64,000 bases of DNA, taken from assembly GCF_010093815.1 (NCBI RefSeq), contig NW_022985552.1, forward strand, positions 992,001 through 1,056,000, in the 5' to 3' direction. Source of the DNA: Pseudovirgaria hyperparasitica. Taxonomy: Eukaryota; Ascomycota; Dothideomycetes; Acrospermales; Acrospermaceae. Shown here in pieces: positions 10,053 to 20,510 of the stretch (position 1 is its first letter; every line of letters starts with the position of its first letter). The notes under the pieces are model-generated. The model was not told where the DNA came from, did not search any database, and saw nothing but the letters and a program-made list of their open reading frames with translations. The translations under genes and the position numbers were made by a program.

Positions 10053-11300
10053 GAGTGAGGCAGTATTAAGATTTGTACGTGATGCAACGGGCCGTCTGAA
10101 ATGACGGGAGCAGGGATTGGAAGCCTCTTACATCGTAGCTGAGATTGAATCTGGGGACGAATGATAAGCAATTTCAAGGCTCCCTGCAATCAAAGCATAA
10201 AGATGACAGCTTCACAGCGGGGCTCAGTGCTCAGGGCTCGGGGAGAAGCGCGGGTGTACGAGCTTTTTTTTTTCCACCCGGTGACAGCATATATGCAAGA
10301 CAAGAAGAGAGTGAAGAAATGAGTGTGACAAGTGTAAAAGGTCGTGTCTATAGTGATATCCATGACATGATCAAGTCAAGATAATCATTTAATATGGATT
10401 AATAGACTCTTTTTCTTTTCAGGTCCGAAGCGATGGCGCTTGATGGCTGGCGCTTAAAGTAGAGGGCCAAAGGGCGGTCAGAGGGGTATCTGGGCGCCCG
10501 GGACTGCCTAAATTCTACTGTGTGTGGGCTGGCTATTGGGGGCCCTTTTGCCCGGTGCAGGGCCTTTTAGGTGCGATTGGGCGCCACTTCTAGCGGGGGT
10601 ACATTGAGCTCGGGGCTGATGATTGGGGGGCAACAGTCAACTTAAGCTGTTGCTGTCAACCAACCAGCCGCTGTTCTGCCATTTTCTGCCATCTTCTGCC
10701 ATTTTCTGCCACTCCCCGCCCGCCGCCTGAAACCATGGCGTCCCCCACATAAACAGCTTGGCTCCCCCCTGACTACTACGTTGTTGTTTCGAAACCGTCC
10801 AAAGAGTGCTTGTCGCTCTCTCCAGTCGTAATTATGTATTATGTTGCTATCCAATGGCCTATCAATCATGATCGAACAATGGTCACTGCTGGCTGGCCTG
10901 CCGCCCGTGCTCCGTGCTCCTCCTTAAGCAAGCTTGTTAGTTGTTACTGAGGTAAGGTTCCAGAGAATTGCCACGCGGTGAATGACTAAGGACCGCCGTT
11001 TGCATCGTCGCCTGGTATATTTACAATCTGCAACCGCTTTTCTGTCCTCGTACTTTACCTTCACCTTTCTCCCTTGCCATGTGGCCTGTCTTTCTTTACT
11101 GAAGTCTCTGCATCCGCATCTTTTCTTTCACGTTACAGTCACTCTTTTTGCCTTGCAAGCTTGCCTTGCCTACTTTCTTTCCACTGTCCATCGACACTGC
11201 TTACCCGCATAACGCTCTAAACGACCTCCTGGGAAGTGACCACTGCACTTAAAACACTTCCTACTCAAGCAATTGCCTGGAAGCCTTCTCGACCGACAGC
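10053..11300. other. Intergenic region upstream of the GH76 gene
   Basis: No gene recognised. It includes a poly-T tract near 10265, a four-copy 10-bp repeat at 10673..10712, and a pyrimidine-rich leader (about 11000-11300) just before the GH76 start codon, typical of fungal 5' untranslated regions. Confidence 0.5.
10673..10712. repeat. Short tandem repeat, 10-bp unit x4
   Basis: Four imperfect copies of TTTCTGCCAT; intergenic. Confidence 0.85.
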
Positions 11301-13238
11301 ATGAAACAATCCATCATTCATCCGGCTCTGGTAGCCTCTGCTCTTTTTATCTCTTCCTGTGCTTCTTTGAAGCTCTCCGCTACCGATGGAGGTGAGCTTA
11401 GATGCTGCCACATCGTGCAAAACTAATATTTTTTCCAGAGTCTGTTCGCAATGCCGCTGCCACAGTCGCGTATGGCCTCATGAGCCACTACACCAACAAC
11501 CAATCGACCACCCCTGCTGCTGACGTTGGCTCCTTTGTTTCCCCCGAGGGTGTTGACAAGCTGTATTGGTGGAACAGTGGTGCCATCTGGGGCGGAATGG
11601 TCGACTATGCCATGTACTCCGGCGACAATAGCTATGTTGAAGCGACCAAGCACGCCCTTGCTGCCAACGTGGGTGAGAAGGCTGACCTAATCATTGAGTC
11701 TAAGCGGGGAGAAGAGGTGAGATGCACCGATGCTAGAGCGGAGAAGTATCCATGCTGACTATGGATAGGGCACTGACGATCAAGCATTCTGGGCTCTATC
11801 GATGATGTCCGCCGCTGAGTCCGGCTTCCCTGCTGCAGATGGTGCACCTGCATACATTGATGTCGCTGAAGGTGCTTTCAAGAGCATCACCTCCCGCTGG
11901 GACACTACGAGCTGCAACGGTGGATTATTCTGGCAGATCTATGCTGACAATGCCAACGGTCTCAAGTACAAGAACAGCGTAGCCAACGGAGGTTTGTTTC
12001 AGCTTGCCGCCCGTCTAGCTCTTCATAAGAAGGACGACAGCTTCGCCAACTGGGCTGAGAAGGTATGGGATTGGACCACTAAGATTGGCTTCATCGACTC
12101 GAACTATGCGGTTTATGATGGTGCCGGGACCGAGAACGGAGCCAACTGCGCCAAAATCGACCACAACAGATGGACATACAACCACGGTCTCTTCACGTAC
12201 GGCGCAGCGGCCATGTATGCTCACACGGGCAACAAGGTTTGGCTGGAACGAACTCAAGCACTTGTCAAGGCAGCCGATTACTTCTTCAACCACCACTCTG
12301 AAGCGCCTGGTGTTCTTGCCGAGGTCGTCTGCGAGCAGAAGACCTGCAACATGGACCAACAGTCGTTCAAAGCGTATCTCTCTCGCTGGCTGGGCAAGAC
12401 CGCTAAACTTGTCCCTGAGACTGCATCTACAATCACCCCATGGCTCAAATCTTCTGCTGAGGCCGCAGCTCAATCATGCTCTGGTGATAAGAACCAGTGT
12501 GGTACAAAATGGTATACCGGCGGTTTCGATGGTCTCCCGGGCATCAACCAGCAGCTTTGTGCATTGGAAACCATTCAATCACTGATGCTATCTATCGAAT
12601 CCAAGGGCGACCATGACCAAGGCTCGGATGCCAAGTCCTCGATTGTGCCCACCCCATCGCCCACACCATCACCAAGCCCGGCAGTTCCTGAGCCATCGAT
12701 CGTCGCGTCGTCATCCCACATTGAAGAACCAGTTCAGTTTGCCCCTACTGCAGTGGACAGCATCGCCCCAACCCCAGCTGCACCCACTCCATATGCGTCA
12801 CCAGCGGTCCCCGCTCCTTCAGAGGCTTCTGACTCGGTCTGCGAGGAGCCTGTTGTCGTCACCGTTACTGAGACTGGAACAGTGACTATGACTGTAGAGC
12901 CGACTGCGGAAGTACTCCCTACGTCCGTTTGCGAAACTCCTGTTGTCGTCACGGTTACTGTCACTTCCAGTTCATTTGCGGGCGTGGAGCCAACTTCAAT
13001 CATCAAGCCGACGACCGCTGTTGTATCGTCTCATGTTTCGGCACCGGCGGCGCCAAGTAGTCCCCCTGTTCCAACTGCAGTCGTCCCTCCTGTTCCAGCA
13101 ATGCCCACCTCAGGATTCGTCGTGCCCACAGGCCATGCGACACCTTCACCATTACCATTTGACGGTGCCGCGTCGAAACGATCAGCTGCCAGTGCCGTTT
13201 TCACGGTCGCGGTCGCTGCTTTGATGCTCTTCTTGTAA
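11301..13238 (+). CDS. GPI-anchored GH76 mannan endo-1,6-alpha-mannosidase (Dfg5/Dcw1 type)
   Basis: Exons 11301..11391, 11439..11716 and 11769..13238 (introns 47 and 52 bp) encode 612 residues. Dfg5/Dcw1 proteins act at the cell surface and are thought to link GPI mannoproteins to wall glucan. A signal peptide (residues 1-22, ending SSCASL) is followed by the GH76 domain: YWWNSGAIWGGMVDY, and the catalytic Asp pair in GTDDQAFWAL, formed across intron 2. NGGLFWQIY and RWTYNHGLF are also family marks. After about residue 430 comes a long Ser/Thr/Pro-rich stalk. It contains two near copies of a Cys-containing segment (CEEPVVVTVTETGT and CETPVVVTVTVTSS). The end has a small-residue site (GAASKRSA) and a hydrophobic tail, the signature of GPI attachment. 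Confidence 0.93.
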
Positions 13239-13927
13239 ATACATTAATGGACCAGCGTAAGAATATCTGGAAAAGGTCAGATGGCTGATCCTAGCGGATC
13301 GTAATGTACAGACTGCCGGGAAGTCAGACGGAGATTGGAATAGGCATGTGACACGCTGTAGCGATAGTCGAAACCACGCATAACACAGGAATTGCAACCT
13401 CTGTTAATCATCAACATTGCATGCCCTCTTGTGTGAATTCTACGTGCCCATAGTCTGACATGAAAGGTGTTGACTACGTCCTCGAGTGGTCGTTGGTAAG
13501 TACCAGCTTGCCAGGTCAGCTAGATCAATCGTGACCTTGGATGTACTTATGTAATTCCTGTAAGGTATATATGATGGATCACGTGATGTGTTATATGTTG
13601 TATGTTTGTGTTTCTTTATATTTGGGTACAAGTAGAGATGTGGGCTATCTAACTTGGTAGAATATGTATCTAGGAGGGATTTGGAGTTGATGTAGAAATA
13701 GTCGTACTAATACGTATACTCACTCTATAGTAGTAGTTATATTAGTATTTATTATAGGTAGACAGATTCTATGTCTAGAGCGAGGTGAGAATGACTTGCA
13801 GGTCGTTATACGTGCTGGTATAGCTGTTTATGTAGTAGCTCTTTGGAGTTGCTTTTGTTAAATGAAGATGGTCCATTCAAAATATACCTCCTCCATCCAC
13901 GCACCCCTACACCACACTCAACTCCCC
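13239..13927. other. Intergenic, convergent gene ends
   Basis: Lies between the 3' ends of the GH76 gene and the minus-strand methyltransferase. The part from about 13550 on is AT-richer. Nothing recognised. Confidence 0.5.
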
Positions 13928-14959
13928 TCACCCAAACGGCTTCCGCCCCCAGACAACACAAACAGTCCAATAATACGTATTCCTCCCATCCGCCAAATCC
14001 GCCCTCACACCCCCAATCTCCCCCTCCACCCGCCCCTCATCCCACCCCTCCAACCCCGCAACCCACAACCCCCTCGCCAACCGCCCCACAAACCCCTCCA
14101 TACCCGCCCGCACAAGCAACCCAACCTCCTTCTCCCTCTCCCCGCACGCCCACCCCCCAACCGGCACCATCACATCCCGCATCCCTATCTCCACGAACCC
14201 CTGCGCTTTCATGAGCCCCGGCAGAACGAGCCCGACCTGTGTGTCGATACCGCTGTTTGCGCTGGCTTGTTGGCAGAGGGCGCTCCAGCGGTGGAGCGCG
14301 GATGCGTCGGTTGTGTGGTGGCCTGGGATGTAGTCGATTGGGTAGAGGGGCTCGGCGGCTTGGATCCAGCCGCCGGGTTTTGTGTGGGTCCAGGCGCGGT
14401 CGAGGAAGGAGGGCCAGGATGGGGTGGTGAAGAGGAGGGTGTGGGTGTGTGTGAAGTCGAAGGTTGGTGGTGGTGGTGGGTGCTGTGTGGGTTTGGGGAG
14501 TGCGTTGGCCTGGGTTTGGTGGTGTTTGGTTGTTGGGGTGGTGGATGTTATGTTTGGGGGAAGGGAGGAGGTGGTGGGCTGGGTGTTGGGGTTTGGGCTT
14601 GAGGTTGTGCTTGTGCTTGTGACGTTGCATTCTGGGTTCTCGCGTGCGAAGTCGATGGCCCATGGGCTTGTCTTGGTGCTGGTGCTGATGTCGAGGACGG
14701 CGGTTTCGGCGCCGGTTAGGGGGGCTAGGTAGAGGGCGCCGCCGAGCATGAGGCGCCAGATGCGGTGCTGTAGGTCGAGGTGTTGTGTATCCTCGTCGGC
14801 GTCGTTGGGGGGCTGGTTTGCAGAGGCCTCCTCGTCGGATGCTTGGTGGGAGGGGGTAGGAGTGGTTGTTGTTTGCACGGGGTCGGGGACGGCGGCGGGG
14901 TTGATGGCGTCGAGGTCGACGTCGAGCTCTAGTCCGATGATTGACGCGGCGCGGTTCAT
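13928..14959 (-). CDS. LaeA-like (TAM) methyltransferase with an altered SAM motif
   Basis: A single-exon gene of 343 residues. Family landmarks: DEDTQHLDLQHRIWRLMLGG near residue 55 followed by LAPL; the motif I position (AETAVLDI...WAIDFARENP) near residue 85; and KPGGWIQAAEPLYPI near residue 193. LaeA-type proteins are nuclear SAM-dependent methyltransferases that influence secondary metabolism and development. Here the glycine-rich SAM loop, normally LDIGTGTGIWAIDFA, reads LDISTSTKTSPWAIDFA, so its glycines are gone and two residues are added. The stretch after it, usually the acidic-residue and motif II part, is replaced by Ser/Thr/Pro/Asn low-complexity sequence. The gene could therefore be a non-catalytic relative. 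The plus strand is C-rich over one half of the gene and G-rich over the other. Confidence 0.75.
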   Translation of the reverse strand: MNRAASIIGLELDVDLDAINPAAVPDPVQTTTTPTPSHQASDEEASANQPPNDADEDTQHLDLQHRIWRLMLGGALYLAPLTGAETAVLDISTSTKTSPWAIDFARENPECNVTSTSTTSSPNPNTQPTTSSLPPNITSTTPTTKHHQTQANALPKPTQHPPPPPTFDFTHTHTLLFTTPSWPSFLDRAWTHTKPGGWIQAAEPLYPIDYIPGHHTTDASALHRWSALCQQASANSGIDTQVGLVLPGLMKAQGFVEIGMRDVMVPVGGWACGEREKEVGLLVRAGMEGFVGRLARGLWVAGLEGWDEGRVEGEIGGVRADLADGRNTYYWTVCVVWGRKPFG

Positions 14960-15461
14960 GATGGTGGTGGTTGTGGTGGTGGCACTACCCCTTCTTGTTC
15001 ATCACTCTGAAGGGGATAGAGGCGTGTAATGCAAAGTGTAAGGGGATAGCACGCTTCGAATATAGAATGTGGTGATGCGACGTCATCGCGGAACAGCGGG
15101 CACTAAGCTAGCTTGCACCGGGTCTGCCGGGAAAGGAAACTAGGGAAGGGAAAAGGGCCGATAAGGTATACTGTAAGTGAATGCTTTGGCGGGTCTTAGC
15201 AAGCATATATATGTATCTACTATGATGTTTTAATCCAACATAGCATGTGAGAAAAAAGGGAATGGGAACTGATGATGAAGTGGTATGTCAAGGAGCCCAA
15301 GCGCAGTAAAGTAGTATGATAAGCAGGTGCCAGCACCTATCCATTTTGTCCTCGAGACACTAGCCGCTAGCAGTCTCCAAGTCCAACTTCAGGAGTAAAA
15401 CAAGACTACTTGACTAAATCACGATTCCATCGTATATCTGACAACAAGATGCAATCCCCCT
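14960..15461. other. Intergenic region
   Basis: Promoter side of the methyltransferase gene and 3' flank of the small-protein gene. Nothing else recognised. Confidence 0.5.
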
Positions 15462-15889
15462 CTATGGTAGTAGCGAAAAGTGTTTTATTCTATGCTCCGT
15501 CTTTTTTGCCTCGACAGCCTCACGAATCCCCCTAACTTTATCCTTGTACTCAGCATTCTATAATAACGAGTCAATTCTTGTTTCCAACACGTTGTACTTG
15601 GGGTATACTCATCACATATTCGCAGACTCCAAAGTCGAGGTCAAAGTCCAAAACATGAACCTCTGTGCACAACTGTACGCCAGTCCTGATGTCAGCTTCA
15701 TTCGGAACGTGGACGGAAATCGAGACGGAGACGCCAGGGCACGCGGTCTTGATGGTAGTTTCGAGATCGCGTTGGCAGCTCCTCTGTAGTAAGTGTTAGG
15801 AAGAATAACTTTGCGTGTTGGACGGAGCGATAATATACGGCAGAGTCGACGTCGTCGAACTCGACGGATAACATGGTAGTCTGGTGCAT
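15462..15889 (-). CDS. Small three-exon protein of unknown function, 104 residues
   Basis: Assembled from splice sites on the minus strand: exons 15889..15839, 15783..15616 and 15557..15462. Intron 1 (55 bp) is GTATAT...CTACAG with a CTAAC branch-like site; intron 2 (58 bp) is GTGATG...TTATAG. Both introns are phase 0 and the frame stays open to a TAG. The protein starts MHQTTMLSVEFDDVDSA and continues with an alternating hydrophobic segment, CPGVSVSISVHVPNE, that reads like a beta strand. It ends in a charged helix-like tail (YKDKVRGIREAVEAKKTEHR). It has no signal peptide or membrane segment. If intron 2 is retained the protein would stop 14 residues after exon 2. I recognise no family. Support is the concerted fit of frame, sites and intron size; transcript data are absent. 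Confidence 0.55.
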
Positions 15890-17843
15890 GCTGGAATGGA
15901 GTCTTTTGCGCTTTGAGTGTTTATGACTTGGATTGAAGAACTCTAGACAATTTCTAGGAATGAGTGTTTATGAAGTTGATCAGCTAGATTTCTATGTCTC
16001 TTCGTAGTTATATATCAAGCGTCCGTCGACATGTTACATGTTTCCAAAGTGTTTAGCACAAAGAGACGTAGCTATCGGATGAAAACATCCAAGTGAGATG
16101 CCCGTAATAGCATCATGTCCTTCTGCAGCGCAACATCGACATTCCTAGACACATATTTGACATCGTCTGGAATGAAATCGCTCAAAGAGCTCATGCTTTC
16201 TTCACGAGAAATCCTTTCACGACTGTCATCCTAGAAGAGACATCAATCATGATCTGTGTAGAAGGCATGAGGAAGTCAAGCTTGCACAGGTAAAACTTGA
16301 ACGCACTGCATTCCAGGAACATGTGATCTCTCTACAGAGAGTACGATCATTGGATATGCTACCATCCCGCCACTCACAGATTCTTTGATCTTCCATATCT
16401 TCTTCCCGCGAGAATACGGCACCAGACCATAGACATTTCGGAATGCAAGTTGAAAGAATGCCAGGTCAAGACGCAAGATGGAAAAAGCCATGAATTGCAA
16501 TTCGAAAATCCGAAGTCAGAAATGCGATTATGTAAAGAAAGCACTGGTTGAAAAACCAGACCCGGAGAAGGACCAAGGAATGCAGAATCACCCAGACCAT
16601 GAATCATTCAAATGTCAAAGAGAGATTGTAAAATCACAGCATAGAGAGAGAGCGACGGAGACAAGATTCATTCGTTCATTCACTTAGCAAGGAGCTCTCG
16701 GTAGTCGGGAAGCGAAGCAAGGGGCGCACTTCAGCTTCGGGGGGATTGAATGCATTGGACATGGTTTTCCCCGTGTCAAGCTTTTCTAGGAGTTTGCTCC
16801 AAAGGACCGCTTGGAGTAAGCCTCAAGTGTGCTTCTGCGAGAGTAAGTTCATAGTCTAATGCGCTATCAGGTGATAGGTAGAGCTGCCTCGCGCCTCGCC
16901 TACTTGTGTCTCATCCCTTGTTCTGTTCCGTTCCTCCGTAGCTTTTGCGTATACCGGTCATGGGCTTTAGCATTTAAGCGTCGATGACCGTAGAGTATCT
17001 ATGTTAAGGTACAGCCGATAATGTGTTGAGAAGAACGAGACTTACTTTTGCTCTACCTAGAGGATCTGATGTCCTTCTCATGGCAGGGTGTAAGTGACGG
17101 ACTCAAAGCCGCTGACGGCAGCAATTCCTTGGTGCCCTTAACATGAGCCTCTGATCAGGACCTTGTAACGATACACCTCTCCTTCCTGAGATATGGAGAT
17201 TTTAAGTCTTCGATGCAATATCTCAACTCACTTGACCATCGTATCATGATATAAGAGGGTGCTGGTTGAACGAAAAGTCTACGTTCAAGCTCGAGAATGG
17301 TTGGTGCATGCAGACCCAGGCCTTTGGTTGCAATCCTTGTTTGCACGTGTAGGAGTGACATTGCGCGAGCTCACTGTTGGAACCTGCATCCTCGAAATCT
17401 CAAGCCTTACATTAGAAAACATCTATTCATCTCTGGAGCACTCTGCTATATGTCACTATATGAGTTCCTAATGTCCTTCCCCTGGGCATTCCGCTTTAGG
17501 CACCATGACTTTTTAACATGGATAGAGGTTATTTAGCGGAAAAAAAGACTAGAATATCATCATTCCTCAGATTCGCTTCGTCGCTTTGACCCTGAGAACC
17601 CTTTTCTCTTTGTTTGAGTTTTTCAAGCAAGACTATCTCCTTAGAATTTTTATGAGATTCTAGAAACCTTTAAAGAGACTTTACTAAGATAAAAATAAAT
17701 CTCTAGATAGATCAAAGATAACTCCAATTATTTATTATATCTACTTTTCATACTCTTATATAGTTACGTATAGGTATAAAAGTAGAAAAGAACCTCTAGA
17801 TAGGAAGATTGGGGTGAAGACGCGCGGGTACGAGTGCCAAGAG
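15890..17843. other. Intergenic region, no recognisable gene
   Basis: Nearly 2 kb. Several short open frames lie around 16280-16690 on both strands, but no domain or splice-consistent model emerges. From about 17640 the sequence becomes AT-rich and leads into the inverted-repeat element. Just left of that element, GCGGGTACGAGTGCCAAGAG resembles the inner part of its terminal repeat, hinting at nested or older copies. Confidence 0.5.
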
Positions 17844-18352
17844 AATCCGTCTGTAACTTTTTCAGCGCGACTCTTGGCACGCGTCGCACGTATAACACAC
17901 CACTTTTTCTCTTATTCTTAAAACTTACATTTTCCCTAATATCTCTAGAACTAGAACTCTAGGAAGTTTTCTAATTATATATAAATATACCCCTATATAG
18001 TCTCTTACTTTCTATATAAGAAAATTAATAAAAAAAGAATAGACTAATTAGTTATTCTAAGAAAAGCTCTATAAAGTAGAGAACTATTAAAGTACTAAGG
18101 TACGTAGTAGAGAAAATAAGAAAATAGAGATTTTCTCTATTATCTATCTCTTTAAGACTCTTTAGTCTTTAAAAGAACTTAAAAAGTATTCTTTAGATAT
18201 AACTAAAAGTATATATAATCTTTTAATATCTTCTAGAGGCTTAATATTAGGGTTATTAAAGGAAATAGCGGTTTTTAAGAATAAGAGAAAAAGTGGTGTA
18301 TTGCGCGCGCGACGCGTGCCAAGAGTCGCGCTGAAAAAGCTACAGACGGATT
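17844..18352. mobile_element. Non-autonomous inverted-repeat DNA element (MITE-like), copy A
   Basis: A 509-bp AT-rich element bounded by terminal inverted repeats of about 82 bp. Both ends read AATCCGTCTGTA inward, then CTTTTTCAGCGCGACTCTTG, and the match continues through CACCACTTTTTCTCTTATTC with a few differences. The flanking bases are GAG on both sides (17841..17843 and 18353..18355), a possible 3-bp target-site duplication. There is no open frame, so it would depend on a transposase elsewhere. A shorter relative in opposite orientation lies at 49617..49846. The superfamily is not certain from the ends alone. Confidence 0.8.
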
Positions 18353-19517
18353 GAGTTCAAGGTAAACGACGATTTACCCGAATCCTTAAGTCCCCCTCCC
18401 CCCAATCTCAAAAAAAATAAATTTTCAAAAATATTGAATTATACTATATAATCTAACAAAAACTCTACACTTTCAAGCAAGCGGCACTAATGGTGTAAAG
18501 TCATAAACGCGCAGATTCTTAACTGTGATCAAAGAAATTCCATACAATCTATGGTGCCTACAGTCCACCGGTTCGAATCCGGTGCATTGTAGTTTTTTTT
18601 TTTTTTTTTTCATTTTTTTCATTTTTTTTTTTTATTTTTGTTTTTGGATTTTTTTATTGAATTTCGGACGGCCTTCGATTTCTAGGCTGGTGAATGTGGT
18701 TACTAGTAGTGTCTCTCTGTTAAAGCTGACTATGATCGCACTTTATGCCTACCATTATCTTACGTCTTTTCAGCTAATCGCTCTTTTGACATGGGTCGTT
18801 GAGAGCTTTGTGAGCACCTCCTTCGACCGCTTCAGTCTTTATCATCAGCAGTAGGTACACAATACATCCCCGGTCGTGTATCTCATATGGCTCTGACCCG
18901 AGCAAGTTCTTTCAATGCACCATCGCTCCATCCTATCCTAGCTCATAGAAGCGTTGCAAGCATAATAATCCATCCAAGCGCCCTTTTTCCATAAGCTTGT
19001 AGCATCACAGACTCATTATTCTGTAGGTATGTATGCAAAGGAAGAGGTGTGAGCTATATAAGAACCCACATTGTATACAGGTGCAAGGTGTTGTAGTGGT
19101 GCGATCTGCTGAGCGAAGAGCCATGAATATATGAAAGACATGCCTGATCGATGTGGTGAAGACATGTATATGCGTAGTTTGAGAGTGGAAGCTGTTTCTT
19201 CTGGAGGGCAACGACACGCTTGCTTACAGTGTACAGCGTTGACTACAATAATCCGTGCTACCGAAGGCGGCTATGCCAAAAACTCGGCAAGGGTTAGAGG
19301 CGATCATTGCGAAGTGACTTCTCCACAAGTCTCGAGCTAGGTGGAGAGCTCTGTGACGTGGATTGGACTTCGTGAGTGTATGGAGTGCAATATAAAACGC
19401 GTCGTATGATCACGCGGGTATTGAACGGTGGACTCTCTCCATAGATTGGCTTCTGACTCTACTTCGGACAGTATGTTCCAACCTGAGTTATTACTTCCGA
19501 GAACATAAATATGCTTC
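18353..19517. other. Intergenic region with AT-rich left part
   Basis: Contains the tRNA-like unit at 18481..18611 and long T runs to 18655. No protein gene recognised. Confidence 0.5.
18481..18611 (+). ncRNA. tRNA-like RNA polymerase III unit (candidate)
   Basis: An A-box-like TGGTGTAAAGTC at 18491..18502 and a perfect B-box GGTTCGAATCC at 18570..18580 lie in a row, followed by a terminator-like run of 18 or more T from 18593. The B-box sits in a clean T arm (ACCGG-TTCGAAT-CCGGT). CGCAG/CTGTG can form an anticodon-like stem around an 8-nt loop. TACAATC at 18544 can pair six of seven with CATTGTA at the 3' end. No complete cloverleaf closes, so this is not a standard tRNA. It could be a degenerate tRNA, a SINE head or another Pol III RNA. 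Confidence 0.4.
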
Positions 19518-20510
19518 TTAATTCGACTTTTTAATCCTCCCCTCTGCGTCGTAGAAGATCTCACGCACCTTAACACTCCGAAGATGATTCTTCCCACCCG
19601 ACAAACTAGTATCGTGATAGAAAAGATACCACCTCTCTTCATATTCTACTATGCTGTGGTGAGTCGTCCAGCCCTGCACAGGCTCCAGGATCCGGCCCTC
19701 GTAGGTGAACGGCCCCAACGGACTGTCCCCGACAGCATACACCAGGAAATGGGTATCGCCGGTCGAGTACGAGAAGTAGTACTTCTCCTTGTACTTGTGC
19801 ATCCACGCTGCTTCAAAGAACCGCTTATCGTGGTCGTCTGCGGCGATGGGCTGCCCAGTTTCGGGTGCTAGGATCTGGAGCTCCCTGACTTCGGAGCTGA
19901 ATGATCTCATATCATCTGCCAGCTGGGCAACACGGGGGAACAGCGCAATCTTGCCCTCCCCAGACGGCTCCTGGGCACCTTGCAGCGAAGGATCAAATGC
20001 TCCAGTCTGCCAACACTGGAGCTGTCCGCCCCACAGGCCGCCGAAGTACAGATACGCATCGCCATTCTCGTCTACAAAGCTGGCTGGGTCGATGCTGTAG
20101 CTTCCTCGAATGGGCTCTGGATCAGGTACGAACGGTCCTTCGGGCCTGTCACCCACTGCGACACCGATGCGGAAGATGCCCGATTTGTCGCGAGCAGGGA
20201 AATACAAGAAGTACTTGCCGTTCTTGAAGGCGGCGTCGGGAGCCCAGAGCTGCTTGCTGACCCATGGGATCTCCTCCATCTTCAGGACCACACCGTGGTC
20301 AGTTGCAGGTGATGAGATGGTGTCTAGGGACAACACGTGGTAATCGACCATATCGTATTGGTCGCCATTGTCGTTGTCTTGGATATCGGTTGCGCGGTCA
20401 TGCGATGGATATATGTATATCTTGCCATTGAAGACGTGGGCCGATGGATCTGCGGTGTAGATATGCGTTACGAGGGGTTCGTCGGCGTCTGTGATCGGTG
20501 TAGACACCAT
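19518..20510 (-). CDS. GH43 family glycoside hydrolase (arabinofuranosidase/xylosidase type)
   Basis: A single-exon gene of 330 residues with the five-bladed GH43 fold marks. The catalytic base is Asp21 in TADPSAHVF, the pKa-modulating Asp is at about 141 in SYSIDPASF, and the general acid is Glu at about 233 in RFFEAAWMHK. QLWAPDAAFKNGKYFLYFPA and GWTTHHSIVEY are typical supporting segments. There is no signal peptide, so the enzyme is predicted intracellular. It may act on imported arabino- or xylo-oligosaccharides from plant cell walls. Exact substrate cannot be told from sequence. No intron. Confidence 0.9.
   Translation of the reverse strand: MVSTPITDADEPLVTHIYTADPSAHVFNGKIYIYPSHDRATDIQDNDNGDQYDMVDYHVLSLDTISSPATDHGVVLKMEEIPWVSKQLWAPDAAFKNGKYFLYFPARDKSGIFRIGVAVGDRPEGPFVPDPEPIRGSYSIDPASFVDENGDAYLYFGGLWGGQLQCWQTGAFDPSLQGAQEPSGEGKIALFPRVAQLADDMRSFSSEVRELQILAPETGQPIAADDHDKRFFEAAWMHKYKEKYYFSYSTGDTHFLVYAVGDSPLGPFTYEGRILEPVQGWTTHHSIVEYEERWYLFYHDTSLSGGKNHLRSVKVREIFYDAEGRIKKSN

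Noticed and set aside
5699-15889. A secondary-metabolite gene cluster (carboxylase, LaeA-like methyltransferase, acetyltransferase)
   Set aside because: There is no polyketide synthase, NRPS, terpene synthase or cluster-specific regulator in the window, and other genes in between have wall or housekeeping roles.
16276-16687. A protein gene suggested by overlapping frames on both strands
   Set aside because: No frame joins through GT-AG sites into a sensible protein and no motif is recognisable.
18481-18592. Standard tRNA-Lys (CTT)
   Set aside because: The loop contains CTT but has eight bases, the acceptor stem does not pair with the 5' part, and the spacing to the T arm is too long; kept only as a tRNA-like unit.
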